DNA of 64,000 nucleotides from Lasiodiplodia sp. COLG20. Taxonomy: Eukaryota > Ascomycota > Dothideomycetes > Botryosphaeriales > Botryosphaeriaceae. The DNA is taken from contig VNWV01000002.1 of the NCBI GenBank assembly GCA_009801085.1, positions 868,001 through 932,000 on the forward strand, read 5' to 3'. Positions 45,875-55,905 of the stretch are shown here, piece after piece. Numbering within the stretch: the first letter of the stretch is position 1; every line of letters starts with the position of its first letter. The notes beneath the pieces were generated by a model. That model was not told where the DNA came from, did no database searches, and saw nothing but the letters and a program-made list of their open reading frames with translations. Both the position numbers and the translations under genes were made by a program.

Positions 45875-46478
45875 TTAAATCATGGTACGTTTAGGAATCC
45901 TGAGAGATACATGCCAGTGATTGAGGCGGGGCGTTGCTCTCGATTGGTAAGGAGAGCAGAAAGCACTATGTGTTAAATGCATACGTCTACGTCCGTACAA
46001 GGGAAGGTCAAGTCGGCTTACTATGGATTCATCGCTACGCCTGCTGAAGCTGGTGGCATCGTAAGTAGCAGTGGTATGCACAGATATTTTGAGAACGAGA
46101 AAGGTCGAGTCTGCGCAAAGAACTGGGGTGAGAGGCGTTTCGATGAGGCGCGAGTTGGAGTGAGAAACGTCGGCCCCCCAGGGTGATTCTGGCGATGTTG
46201 TTTGACTGCGCAATGGCGGAATGCGTGCTCCTTGGTGGCTCTGGGCAGTGTGAATTCTTCTCGTCGACGGGAAAGAGCTGGTAGCTTGAGCCGAAGTTGC
46301 GGCAGGCAGCGGCGGCGTTCTCCATGGATTTAAGGTTGGCGGAAGTGGTTCCTAAAGTCCCGGGCTCTTTCGGGAGCGTCGTGGTCTCACGAGGCGGCGC
46401 GAGAGAGTGGAATGCAATATCCGGGCGGCGTACCTTGCAGGCCCAGGCGATGCCTAGGGCGCACAGCAGCGGTAGCAT
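45875..46478 (-). CDS. Candidate two-exon gene, hypothetical
   Basis: An ATG at 46478 opens MLPLLCALGIAWACK. A phase-0 intron 46433..46352 (GTACGC...TTTAG, 82 bases) joins it to a 158-codon open exon (46351..45875), giving 173 residues. The product has a hydrophobic start, a Ser/Thr/Pro/Arg-rich middle resembling a mitochondrial presequence or disordered linker, and a mixed C-terminus. No domain was recognised. The unspliced frame is also open to 46035, so splicing is not proven. Convergent with the transcription-factor gene. Confidence 0.3.
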
Positions 46479-47555
46479 ACGACTTGCGACACGGGCGATT
46501 TGAGTCGTCGCCAGGGGAAACGGGTGCTGTTGGACGCGGAGGCCCGGATCTGCGGCGCTGAGTCAACGGGCGACAGCGGCCTTGATTCGTCAATTGCTGC
46601 AACATGGCGCGGAGGTGCTGAGCTGGCGGGCGCCGCGGCCAGTCGGTGCAGCAGGGGGGCCCGGCGGAGCCCCCACCGCAGAGGCAGCAGCGGCGCCGCG
46701 CGGGTGGGTTTGCGCGGGAGCGCTGGGTGTTTGTAGAAATAGAGACGGGCAGCGGCGTGGATCCGCAGATCGGGGCCGGCCAGGCATGTGTGGCACAGGA
46801 CATGCTGCCGTGCCTTTCTTCATCGCCAGGAACAGCAGCTCTCATGGCCGTCCTTACTCTGAGGTGAACCTCAGCGTCCCCGCCAGCCAGCATGCACGCC
46901 CCGTCCGCCTGAAGCCCCGGCCCTCGCCTCTTATCGCCCCAGCCCCAGCTCCAGCACCCGTCCTGCCCAGGGCTCGACGCTTAATTTTGGCCCTCCCAAG
47001 GGCCGCCCTCACTTACTCCTGGGGCAGGGCGCTCCAACGTCACCAGAGACAGCCGTACGCCTCTCCGCTGCGCAGCGCAGCAGCTCTCGCCCGCGACCCG
47101 CCGCACTACGACGCTCGCCGCTCCCGTCTCCGCTTGATGCGCGACGCCAGCTTGCTGTAGCGGACTGCCGCCCGTGGCCGCCCTCCCAATTGCCCGCCTG
47201 CGGGTCTGCTCGACGCTCGTCTGATCTTCGGTCGACAAATATTTGCCCGCGCGACTCGCCCGCTTGCGTCTCCGCGCCTGCCCCTCACGCCCAGGGCCCC
47301 GACACACGAAGCAGACCGAAGGCTGGAGGGGAGCTTTGCAGGGTGTCTCTGTCATGAATCTGGATCAGCAGCACATGTCCGGGTAGGCCTTTCCGTATCC
47401 GACCTGCTCGTCTTTTTTGGTGTGACCCTCGATTTTTCATCTCTACGCCAGCCGCTCCTTCGTTGCAGCTTTATTCGCCCTCCCCGCTGCTGCCTGGCTG
47501 CCGCCTAGCTGCCCCGTCAAAGTGCTCTCTATTTAGTCGACCCACCCTGCTGACC
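46479..47555. other. Intergenic region upstream of the PHD-finger gene
   Basis: GC-rich, with overlapping open frames on both strands that look compositional. An ATG at 47354 with a GTAGGC donor at 47383 could be an upstream coding exon of the PHD gene, because splicing to the acceptor at 47536 is in phase. Confidence 0.45.
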
Positions 47556-49890
47556 ATGCCTGCTGTCTCCAGAGTCACCGATTGGCGTTTACCAAGCCCC
47601 AGCTCGACGCCCAAGTCCGCCACATTCCCCGATGCGTCTCTCCAAACGCCCAGAACGGACTCTTTTCCGTCCCACTTTCTAGAAGCTTGGTCGACACCGC
47701 GAGCAAATGTGCAACAGACTCCCTCCCAGACGCCACTGTTCCCACGCACGAGAGAGCGTGACCGGCCCTTGAGCTCCTACAGCCACAAGAGCCAGGATCC
47801 CGAAGACCCTGAATTCCACATTAATCACTATTCGCCGAACCCGAACCTGCCGCTTCCCCCGGTTGAGCCCTCCCGCCGCTTGGCCTCCAGTCCTACTCCG
47901 TTAAAATCCGCCCAGAGCAATATCAGACCAACACAATCCCTGGCCGCAAGCGGCATGGATCCCTCTCAGATGCAGACGCCCCCTCCCACCCGGGACGCAT
48001 CGTCGTCGAGGAAACGGGGCCAGGACGGCCAGCCGCTGAGCTTCAACACGCCCTCAACCATCTACTCCAGGAGAGACTCCGCCCCAGCCATTCCTGGCAG
48101 CCATTTCGCTCAGGATTCGAATGTTCCCATCTTTCCCAACATGCAATTCACCCCAGAGATGGCGCGCTTTGGCAATGCGGGCCCATCTACGGCTCCTGGG
48201 CCGTCTCGTGCAGGCATTTTCTTCAATCCAAGCAGCTCCGGGGAAATGATGCATTTCGATAGCGCGCCTGCTCAAGATGATCCCTTTGGTTTCGCAGCTG
48301 GAAATAGCCACAGCATGTTCCAATGGCCGAGCCTTACGCCGACAAACACGAGCCGTGTCGATTCGGCCTCGATGGCTGTGGCAGACGATGCTTGGACGCA
48401 AACGCCATCCATGCTGGCAACAACTTCCGCCGACCTGCAGAGTATCACGGGTAGCGGAGCCGCCATACTGGACGATCCTTTCGTCCCGACCACGTCTGGT
48501 GTTGACCCTAGTATGTTGTTTAGTTTTAGTGGAAGCTCGTCGGATTTGGGCAATACTTGGGTTTCGCCTCAGCGCCCGCAGAAGGCGCCCGCACTCGAGA
48601 AGAGACAGCCCTATGAGCATCAAGCCAGGGAATGTGAGAGGCAGAAGGAAGTGTCCCGAAAACTGAGCGGGCCGCATTCTCGCACAAGTACTGCCTCCTC
48701 TTCCGTTTCCACGGCAGCATGCTCCAGGCCTAACCTCCAGAGAAGTAACACGCATGCCGGATTCGTGAGAAAAACTGCTCTCCCTAGTGAAACTCCATTC
48801 GGCAATTCCAGCAGCGCGGTGCCGCCTGTGCGAAAAACCTCACCTTTGAAACGGGCAAATCAAGCGACCCTCCCCGCAATTTCTGAACATGTACTCCCAC
48901 GGCCGAAGACACGTCTGATTGTTGATGAGTCTGGACGAGCCAGGACCGAAACTGTGCGAGATGGGGATGAAGACAAGAAAAATGTCGATCATCGTACCCG
49001 CTATTCGGGGCTGTGGGACGACGACAGCGATTCCGAATCCGATCGAGAAAGCTACGTAGCCAGCAGGAGCACGTCCTTCAGCGTGCCTTCCGGGCTGACG
49101 CGGTCTGCTTCAAAGCACGGGAGGACTCCAAGTCTTACGGCAAGGACCCACTCGGTGAAGAACCCGCGGTCTTTCTCGTTCACGGACAATCTTTCGAAGA
49201 GATTGGGAAGACTATCGACGGAATCGACGCCTAGAAAGCCTCGTGACGACCCCAGAAGAAGCAGCATCAGCAGTCCGTTTGGGGGGTATCTACGGAAAGA
49301 GGATAAAGCAGCGAGCGAGGTTGTGCATGGCAATAACGGAGGTGCTCAGGACGCGTTGAAGAAGGTGGTGGCGGACGCCAAGCACAAACGACAGGGTCAG
49401 TGAATTGATGTTCCAGAGGACGAAGTTGCTAACTCGCACATCAGAGACGACCAGCGCAGCTAATGCTAGGATGCTTGAAGCACACAACCAGCGGTGGAGA
49501 GCATCGGCGGACGTGTCGAAGATGAACCTCGGGCTTGGCACTCTGGCCGATCCGTTTCTTGATAGTTCGACGCCCAGCAGCAAGGCAACGGAAGGATCGG
49601 CTTTCACTCCGGGGACGGAGCGAAGCAGTGAGTCGAGCGAGGGCACTCGGTGCGTGTGCCAGTCGACAGGCTGGGACGGCCAACTCATGATCCAATGCGA
49701 ATCCTGCGCCAAGTGGCAGCATGCACGCTGCATGGGGCTTCCGCCCAAGGCTGAGTTACTGCCGTCAGTATACGTCTGTGTGTTTTGCACGGGGTCTACA
49801 CCAGTGGTCCGAGGAGGACGAGTGCGCGATCCGTACAGGGGGTCGCACAAGGCAGCATCGCCGCTAGCCTACAAGCAACGGCAAGGATAA
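47556..49890 (+). CDS. PHD-finger protein with a long disordered N-terminus
   Basis: Exons 47556..49395 and 49445..49890 give 761 residues. Most of the protein is Ser/Pro/Thr-rich and disordered with many SP/TP sites. A basic-acidic region includes SGLWDDDSDSESDRES. At the C-terminus (about residues 683-730) is a PHD zinc finger: CVCQ...MIQCESCAKWQHARCMGLP...YVCVFC, with the Cys4-His-Cys3 ligand order complete. PHD fingers bind histone H3 tails, so a chromatin role is likely. The start used is the first ATG of the long frame; an upstream in-phase exon at 47354..47382 (MNLDQQHMSG) is possible. The 49-base intron (GTCAGT...TCAG) is needed to reach the PHD finger. Confidence 0.85.
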
Positions 49891-50704
49891 GTGTGGAGCA
49901 TTGCGGGGCCATGGAGAATGGCATTTCACTTTCCGATGCTCCTGGAGATTTCTTTCTCTTTCGACACACGCAACAAAGCCCGAGAATTCCCCACGTTCGT
50001 TTTCCTCCCCAGTCCCCAGCAGCAGTATACCCCCCAAGTGCTCCGGGCACTTTCTCTTTTGTAAATCATAATAGCATCGTGAGGATGAGTGCATAGCGAT
50101 CTAGAGGCCGGCGGATGGTATGGCAAAATGTTGCAGCGACAGCGTGGAAGCAACAATCTGGTCATTGATGCTCGAATATGCTCCAGTTCCCCACCTGGTG
50201 ACCGTGCGCGCCACTACTCAGAAACCCAGCAAGCATGCGTCATAGCAATAGGGTTTAGGGGATCCGCATTGCAGATATGGTGTTCTCGTCCCTTCGGCGG
50301 CGCTAGTATCGTGAGATTGGCGCAGAGCTACCCCGGCCCGCGAGCTATGACAGGCGCGGGGCGCGGAAACGCTAAGCCGCATCAAGCATATCGATAAGCA
50401 AAGATCCCCTTATGTAAGCCGCAATGACGTCTCGGGATCGCCGGTTCGGCGCCGAAGGGCTTGGAAGCGTCGGGAAGCTTCGCTCTCACGCGGGATGATG
50501 CTGGCGCCCTCAAGCTCTGTCCAATCACTTCGAGAAGCCTCGCCCGCTGCCCAGTTTCTTCTGGCAGTCGCAGCCGCCCAAACATAAATGACCCCTCTAC
50601 CTAGCTGCTGCCTGACTTCACACAATCAAGTTTCAAACAACACAACACAAACAACCACACACTTTTCTCTCTTTGTTTCTACTGTTTGATACCCCACACT
50701 CACA
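49891..50704. promoter_or_regulatory. HSP104 promoter with heat-shock elements
   Basis: Heat-shock-factor units lie upstream of the HSP104 ATG. GAA at 50464, GAA at 50474 and TTC at 50479 keep the 5-base phasing of the HSE, with GAAGCTTC at 50474..50481. A second unit, TTCGAGAA, lies at 50529..50536. A CCAAT motif lies at about 50520. The 5' UTR is A/C-rich (ACACAAACAACCACACAC), as in other fungal heat-shock leaders. The distal part (49891-50400) shows nothing else. Confidence 0.7.
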
Positions 50705-53482
50705 ATGACTTCTGGCATGCAATTCACCGACAGGGCCTCCAAGGCTCTGAACGACGCCCAAGAACTCGCACAACAATACTCTCACTCGCAACTATTACCC
50801 CTCCATCTCGCCGTCGCCCTCATCGACCCTCCGCCGGACATGTCCAAGGATCAGCAAAATGGCCCCGGCGACCCCACACCGCTCTTCAAGCAAGTCGTCG
50901 AGCGCGCTCACGGCGATCCGCAGCTGCTGGACAGAGCGCTGAAGAAAGCCCTCGTCCGCTTGCCTAGCCAAGACCCGCCGCCCGACCACATCTCGCTGTC
51001 GCCGTCCTTCTCCAAAGTCCTACAGGCCGCAGGAAAGCTGCAAAAGACTCAGAAGGACAGCTATGTCGCCGTCGATCACCTTATCCAGTCGCTGGTCCAG
51101 GACAGCACCATCCAAAGATGTCTCGCCGAGGCCAACATCCCCAAGCCGGACCTGGTCGACCAGGCAATCCAGCAGATCAGAGGGTCGAGGCGCGTCGACT
51201 CCAAGACGGCCGATTCAGAAGAGGAGAACGAGAACCTCAAGAAGTTCACCATCGACATGACGGCAATGGCAAGAGAAGGCAAGATCGATCCTGTCATTGG
51301 CCGTGAGGAGGAGATTAGGCGAGTGATCCGCATCCTTTCGAGACGCACCAAGAACAACCCCGTCCTCATCGGTGAGCCTGGTGTCGGTAAGACGACCGTC
51401 GTTGAAGGCCTGGCTCTCCGAATTGTCAACGCAGATGTGCCCGCCAATTTGGCTGCCTGCAAGCTGCTTTCGCTTGACGTCGGCGCTCTGGTTGCCGGCA
51501 GCAAGTACCGCGGAGAGTTTGAGGAACGCATGAAGGGTGTCTTGAAGGAGATTGAAGACTCCAAAGAAATGATCGTGCTCTTTGTCGATGAGATCCATCT
51601 GCTCATGGGCGCCGGATCCAGCGGCGAGGGTGGAATGGATGCCGCAAACCTGCTCAAGCCTATGCTCGCTAGAGGCCAGCTGCACTGTATCGGTGCAACC
51701 ACTCTTGGCGAGTACAGGAAGTACATTGAGAAGGACCAGGCATTCGAGCGTCGTTTCCAACAAGTTCTGGTCAAGGAGCCAACCATTCCCGAGACCGTCT
51801 CCATCCTTCGTGGTCTGAAGGAGAGATACGAAACTCACCACGGTGTTACGATCCTTGACGGAGCAATCGTCAGCGCTGCATCACTTGCTGCGCGCTATCT
51901 TACTCAGCGCCGTCTGCCCGACTCCGCTGTCGACCTTATTGACGAGGCCGCGGCAGCCGTCCGGGTGACTCGCGAGTCTCAGCCCGAAGCTCTCGACAAC
52001 TTGGAACGCAAGCTCCGCCAGCTTCAAATCGAAATTCACGCCCTCGAACGCGAGAAGGACGAGGCTGCCCAGGCCCGTCTCCGCGAAGCGAAGGCTGAAG
52101 CCGCCAACGTTGAGGAGGAGCTGAAGCCGCTGCGCGAGAAGTACGAGAAGGAAAAGGAGCGCGGCAGGGACATCCAGGAAGCCAAGATCAAACTCGACCA
52201 ACTCAAGGTCAAGCGCGCAGAAGCTGAACGTATCGGCGACCTATCGACTGCTTCGGATCTCCAGTACTACGCCATTCCTGATGTCGAGCAACGCATTGCT
52301 AGTCTGGAGAAGGCCAAGGCGAAGGCCGACGCTGAGATGTACAAATCAGACAATGACGGACAGTCTCTGCTCACCGATGCCGTCGGACCAGATCAGATCC
52401 AAGAAATTGTCGCCCGCTGGACTGGCATCCCCGTCACCCGTCTCAAGACCACGGAGAAGGATAAGCTGCTCAACATGGAGAGGCATCTCGGCAAAGTCGT
52501 CGTCGGCCAGAAGGAGGCCGTCACCTCCGTCGCCAACGCCATCCGTCTGCAGCGGTCTGGTCTCGCCAATCCGAACCAACCGCCCAGCTTCCTCTTCTGC
52601 GGTCCTTCCGGTACCGGTAAGACGCTGCTCACCAAGGCCCTCGCCGAATTCCTCTTCGATGACGCGAAGGCCATGATCCGCTTCGATATGTCCGAGTACC
52701 AGGAGCGGCACTCGCTCTCGCGCATGATCGGCGCACCGCCCGGCTACGTCGGTCACGATGCAGGCGGCCAGCTGACCGAGGCACTCCGGCGCCGACCCTT
52801 CTCCATCCTGCTCTTCGACGAGGTCGAGAAGGCGGCCAAGGAAGTCCTGACGGTGCTCCTTCAGCTCATGGACGACGGCCGCATCACCGACGGCCAAGGC
52901 CGCATCGTCGACGCGCGCAACTGTATCGTCGTCATGACATCCAACCTGGGCGCCGAGTACCTCGCCCGGCCCAACGCGCCCGATGGCCGCATCGACCCAA
53001 CCACCAAGGAAATGGTCATGGGCGCGCTGCGCAACTACTTCCTGCCCGAGTTCCTCAACCGCATCAGCTCGCTCGTCATCTTCAACCGCCTCACTAAGCG
53101 TGAGATCCGCAAGATCGTCGACCTCCGCGTCTCCGAGGTGCAGAAGCGCCTGGCCCAGAACGGCCGCAATGTCAACATCGACATGTCAGTCGAAGTGCGC
53201 GACTACCTGGGCTCCGCCGGCTACAGCCCGGCCTACGGCGCCCGTCCGCTCGCCCGCCTCATCGAGAAGGAGGTCCTCAACCGCCTCGCCGTGCTCATCC
53301 TGCGCGGCGCCATCCGCGACGGCGAGACGGCCAGGGTCGTCCTCGAGAACGGACACATCCAGGTCCTGCCCAACCACACCGATAGCGAGGGCTCGGAAGA
53401 CGAGGACATGTACGACGATGATGACGATGCGATCGAGGAGTTGGAGGATGCTGACGGCGGAATGGACCTGTACGATGATTAA
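50705..53482 (+). CDS. HSP104: Hsp104 protein disaggregase (ClpB family, AAA+)
   Basis: Cytosolic hexameric chaperone that pulls proteins out of aggregates with Hsp70/Hsp40 and gives thermotolerance. Single exon, 925 residues (yeast Hsp104 has 908). Domain order: Clp N-domain; first AAA+ with Walker A GEPGVGKT (about residue 223) and Walker B LFVDEIH; coiled-coil middle domain (residues about 410-530); second AAA+ with Walker A GPSGTGKT (about 633), Walker B LLFDEVEKA and pore loop GYVGHDAGG. An acidic C-terminal tail (DDDDAIEELEDADGG) follows, as in eukaryotic Hsp104. The lack of introns fits a gene that must be expressed during heat shock, when splicing fails. Heat-shock elements lie upstream. 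Confidence 0.98.
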   Translation: MTSGMQFTDRASKALNDAQELAQQYSHSQLLPLHLAVALIDPPPDMSKDQQNGPGDPTPLFKQVVERAHGDPQLLDRALKKALVRLPSQDPPPDHISLSPSFSKVLQAAGKLQKTQKDSYVAVDHLIQSLVQDSTIQRCLAEANIPKPDLVDQAIQQIRGSRRVDSKTADSEEENENLKKFTIDMTAMAREGKIDPVIGREEEIRRVIRILSRRTKNNPVLIGEPGVGKTTVVEGLALRIVNADVPANLAACKLLSLDVGALVAGSKYRGEFEERMKGVLKEIEDSKEMIVLFVDEIHLLMGAGSSGEGGMDAANLLKPMLARGQLHCIGATTLGEYRKYIEKDQAFERRFQQVLVKEPTIPETVSILRGLKERYETHHGVTILDGAIVSAASLAARYLTQRRLPDSAVDLIDEAAAAVRVTRESQPEALDNLERKLRQLQIEIHALEREKDEAAQARLREAKAEAANVEEELKPLREKYEKEKERGRDIQEAKIKLDQLKVKRAEAERIGDLSTASDLQYYAIPDVEQRIASLEKAKAKADAEMYKSDNDGQSLLTDAVGPDQIQEIVARWTGIPVTRLKTTEKDKLLNMERHLGKVVVGQKEAVTSVANAIRLQRSGLANPNQPPSFLFCGPSGTGKTLLTKALAEFLFDDAKAMIRFDMSEYQERHSLSRMIGAPPGYVGHDAGGQLTEALRRRPFSILLFDEVEKAAKEVLTVLLQLMDDGRITDGQGRIVDARNCIVVMTSNLGAEYLARPNAPDGRIDPTTKEMVMGALRNYFLPEFLNRISSLVIFNRLTKREIRKIVDLRVSEVQKRLAQNGRNVNIDMSVEVRDYLGSAGYSPAYGARPLARLIEKEVLNRLAVLILRGAIRDGETARVVLENGHIQVLPNHTDSEGSEDEDMYDDDDDAIEELEDADGGMDLYDD

Positions 53483-54635
53483 ATCATCCCATACGCCGTC
53501 AGCGGGAATAGAGATGAAAAAAGGGGGGTGAAGAGAAAGTTTGAGAAGTTGTAAAAGGGACCAACCCTGGTATTTTTCCACTAAGGAGGAGTTATTGAAG
53601 CGATTGAGCGATGACGATGGGATGACTTACGATTAACCACAAAAAAAGTTCTCAGGCATTTCTTTACGGAGGGCATTAGCATTGGCATTGGGTACCAAAT
53701 TTTTTTTCTGAGCCTAGAGAAGAGAGCTTCGGCGTTAGTGGATGGTGAAATTATTCAGTTCTGTAAGGCAAAGGGAATGGAAGTCTTTCTCAGCAAGGAT
53801 TTATCATGCATGTAGCCAGGCATACATTTTTTTCATACTATTTTATATCTCCTAGGGAAGGTTATACACCTTTGAAGTCTAAGTGTAGAAATGCATTGAT
53901 TTTTTCTAAGGAAAAAAAATAAATTCAAATGCGACGTGATGTAGTATGTGAGAGTAAGCTACCGTGTTCTCGAATTCTTAATGCAAAATGGTGTGAGGAA
54001 AACATGATAAGATATGTGAGATTTGCTTGAGATTCCACTATTGGGTGGTTACCATCACATACAGCCCCCTCTCGCAGCCGATGGCTAGCACGAACAGCAT
54101 GGCTCCCCAGCTCTTCCTTAGAGAAATAACATATGTGGGTAGTTGAAGCTATCGTCCGGACGTATATGTAAAATTTTTAATTCGACATTCTCGTCCGGAT
54201 GATAGCTTCACCTACCCATGATATGAGAAAAAAACAAATCCACGCTAGCCATCGGCCGCGAGAGGGGACTGTAGAAGGAGCAGTATGCCCAAGTGTTCTT
54301 TATAAGTGCAATGAAGCGAAGAAACGAAGCCAATCAGGTACAATGCAGACTAAGAAGAGAAAACGGTAACAAAACTCCAAGGTCATGCTGATCATATCTC
54401 TCTTTCGTGTACATGCTAATCATATTGAAGAAGAAGAGAAAAGAATCAAAATGTAATGGCTGCGCTGTGCAACCTCTCCGCGGCGAAAAACGTCGACGAA
54501 GGGAGAATGTACATACATACATATCAAAGGGGCTGAACGCTGAAAGTAAATTTCCCGGTATGGGAATCGTGAGAACGAAGACGCCAAAGGCTGTGGGAGC
54601 GACTGAGGTGCGAAAAAGTCAAGGGCCGGCCAGAT
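53483..54635. other. Convergent intergenic region with MITE copy C
   Basis: 3' flanks of HSP104 and of the LPMO-like gene, AT-rich around 53600-53950. The only recognised element is the MITE at 54062-54271. Confidence 0.6.
54062..54271. mobile_element. MITE copy C, full-length with a single inner hairpin
   Basis: 210 bases with TA directly outside both ends (54060-54061 and 54272-54273). The left end begins CAGCCCCCTCTCGCAGCCGA and the right end is the complement of CAGTCCCCTCTCGCGGCCGA, both continuing GATGGCTAGC. An inner inverted repeat spans about 54134..54221, with arms GTGGGTAGTTGAAGCTATCG and its complement. No open frame of note. It is the cleanest copy in the window and defines the family. 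Confidence 0.85.
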
Positions 54636-55905
54636 TCAGCCCGACTGATCGCTCACGCAATCTGCCGTCGCCGGCAGCTCAAGCGGGTACTCGCCGTCGC
54701 CTTCGACGAGCTGGTCACCAGGACTTGGGTACTTGAGCTCAGCACTCGTCAACGGCAGCTTGCAGTCATGCCAGATGGGATCGGGGATGAATAGGTCAGC
54801 ACGCGCGGCCCAGGCAGCTGCGCGCTTCTCCTTCAGCTTAAGCGTGGCATCAACCCCCTGGTGTTGCTCGGCCAGCGAGCTGCGCTGCTGCCTGCTGGCC
54901 TCGAAGTTGGATGCAACGCGGCGGTGGAGGTGGCGTGATAGGTGAGAGGAGTCAGTAGCGCGCTTGGAGATGGACTGAGGCTTCTTCCAGCATTTGCAAG
55001 CGCAGCCACTGGCTTCATAGGCATCTTCGTCGTCGGTGGTTGTTGAGGCAGTTTCGCAGTCGCAGCTGCACCATTCAAGCGAGAACTGCTTTGGGGAACC
55101 GTTGACTGTCGGACCCGAGGAGGAAGAGGGAGTGGGCACAGGCTGAGGAGTTGATTGGACAGGGGTTGGGGTTGAGGGCCCATAGGCGGCAGAGGTAGCT
55201 GGAGCGGAAGAAGGGGAGGTAGAAGAAGAGGTGCCACTATCACCGTCGTCGTCGTCGTTGGTGATTGTCACAGCAGCACAGTTCATGGTGAACTCCTACA
55301 TGGCAGTCAATTACATGTGGATCCAGTGGCACAGTACAGCGACTGACCTGCTCGCGGTTGACCCAGGTCCAGGCGAAGAGAGCTTCGCCAGTAGGCATCT
55401 CCTGAGGGACAGTCATTTCGAAATCCTGGCCGGATCCGAGCTCGGAATTGCGGTGCGGACAGTTGCCCTCATATGAAGCGGCGACCTTGAAAGTCTTGCC
55501 TTTGTCGACGGAGAAGGCAACTTGACAGGAGCCGCCATAGTGAGTTCCTGGCAGAGAGGCTCGTCAGCTACAGACACTGCAGAATGAGGATGAGCACCTA
55601 CCACCAAGATCGTTCAGAGTGAACTTGGGATCACCAGTGATGTTCCAGGTGACCTTGGAGCCGGCAGCCCAGGTAGCGACTGGAGCACCGTCAGGAGTAC
55701 CGAGAAGATCGAGGTAGCCGCGACATATGGCCTTTGTGTCCTCCCTGCCACAGCAACCCATGGGATAGACGTAGATGTCGTCGGCTGCGGTGGTGCGGTG
55801 CGGGTTGTTACTTGCGTTGAAGGGCGGTGGATACTCGAGCTGCATGTGGGCCTGCACTGCAGTCAAGCCTGCCAGGGCAAGGAGTAAGTGAGAGACGGCG
55901 AGCAT
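54636..55905 (-). CDS. Secreted LPMO-like protein with a C-terminal Cys module
   Basis: Exons 55905..55602, 55547..55348 and 55295..54636 give 387 residues. The signal peptide (MLAVSHLLLALAGLTAVQA) would be cut to leave His20 as the first mature residue (HMQLEYPPPFNAS). That residue plus His104 in GTHYGGSCQVAFS could form the copper histidine brace of lytic polysaccharide monooxygenases. The C-terminal end of the fold, ALFAWTWVNREQEFTMNCAA, is characteristic of fungal LPMO-like secreted proteins. A Ser/Thr/Pro linker follows, then a short Cys block (WCSCDCET...GCACKCW), then about 100 charged residues ending in a region with two more Cys. Substrate and real catalytic activity cannot be read from sequence; the family also includes copper-binding non-enzymes. 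Confidence 0.85.
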
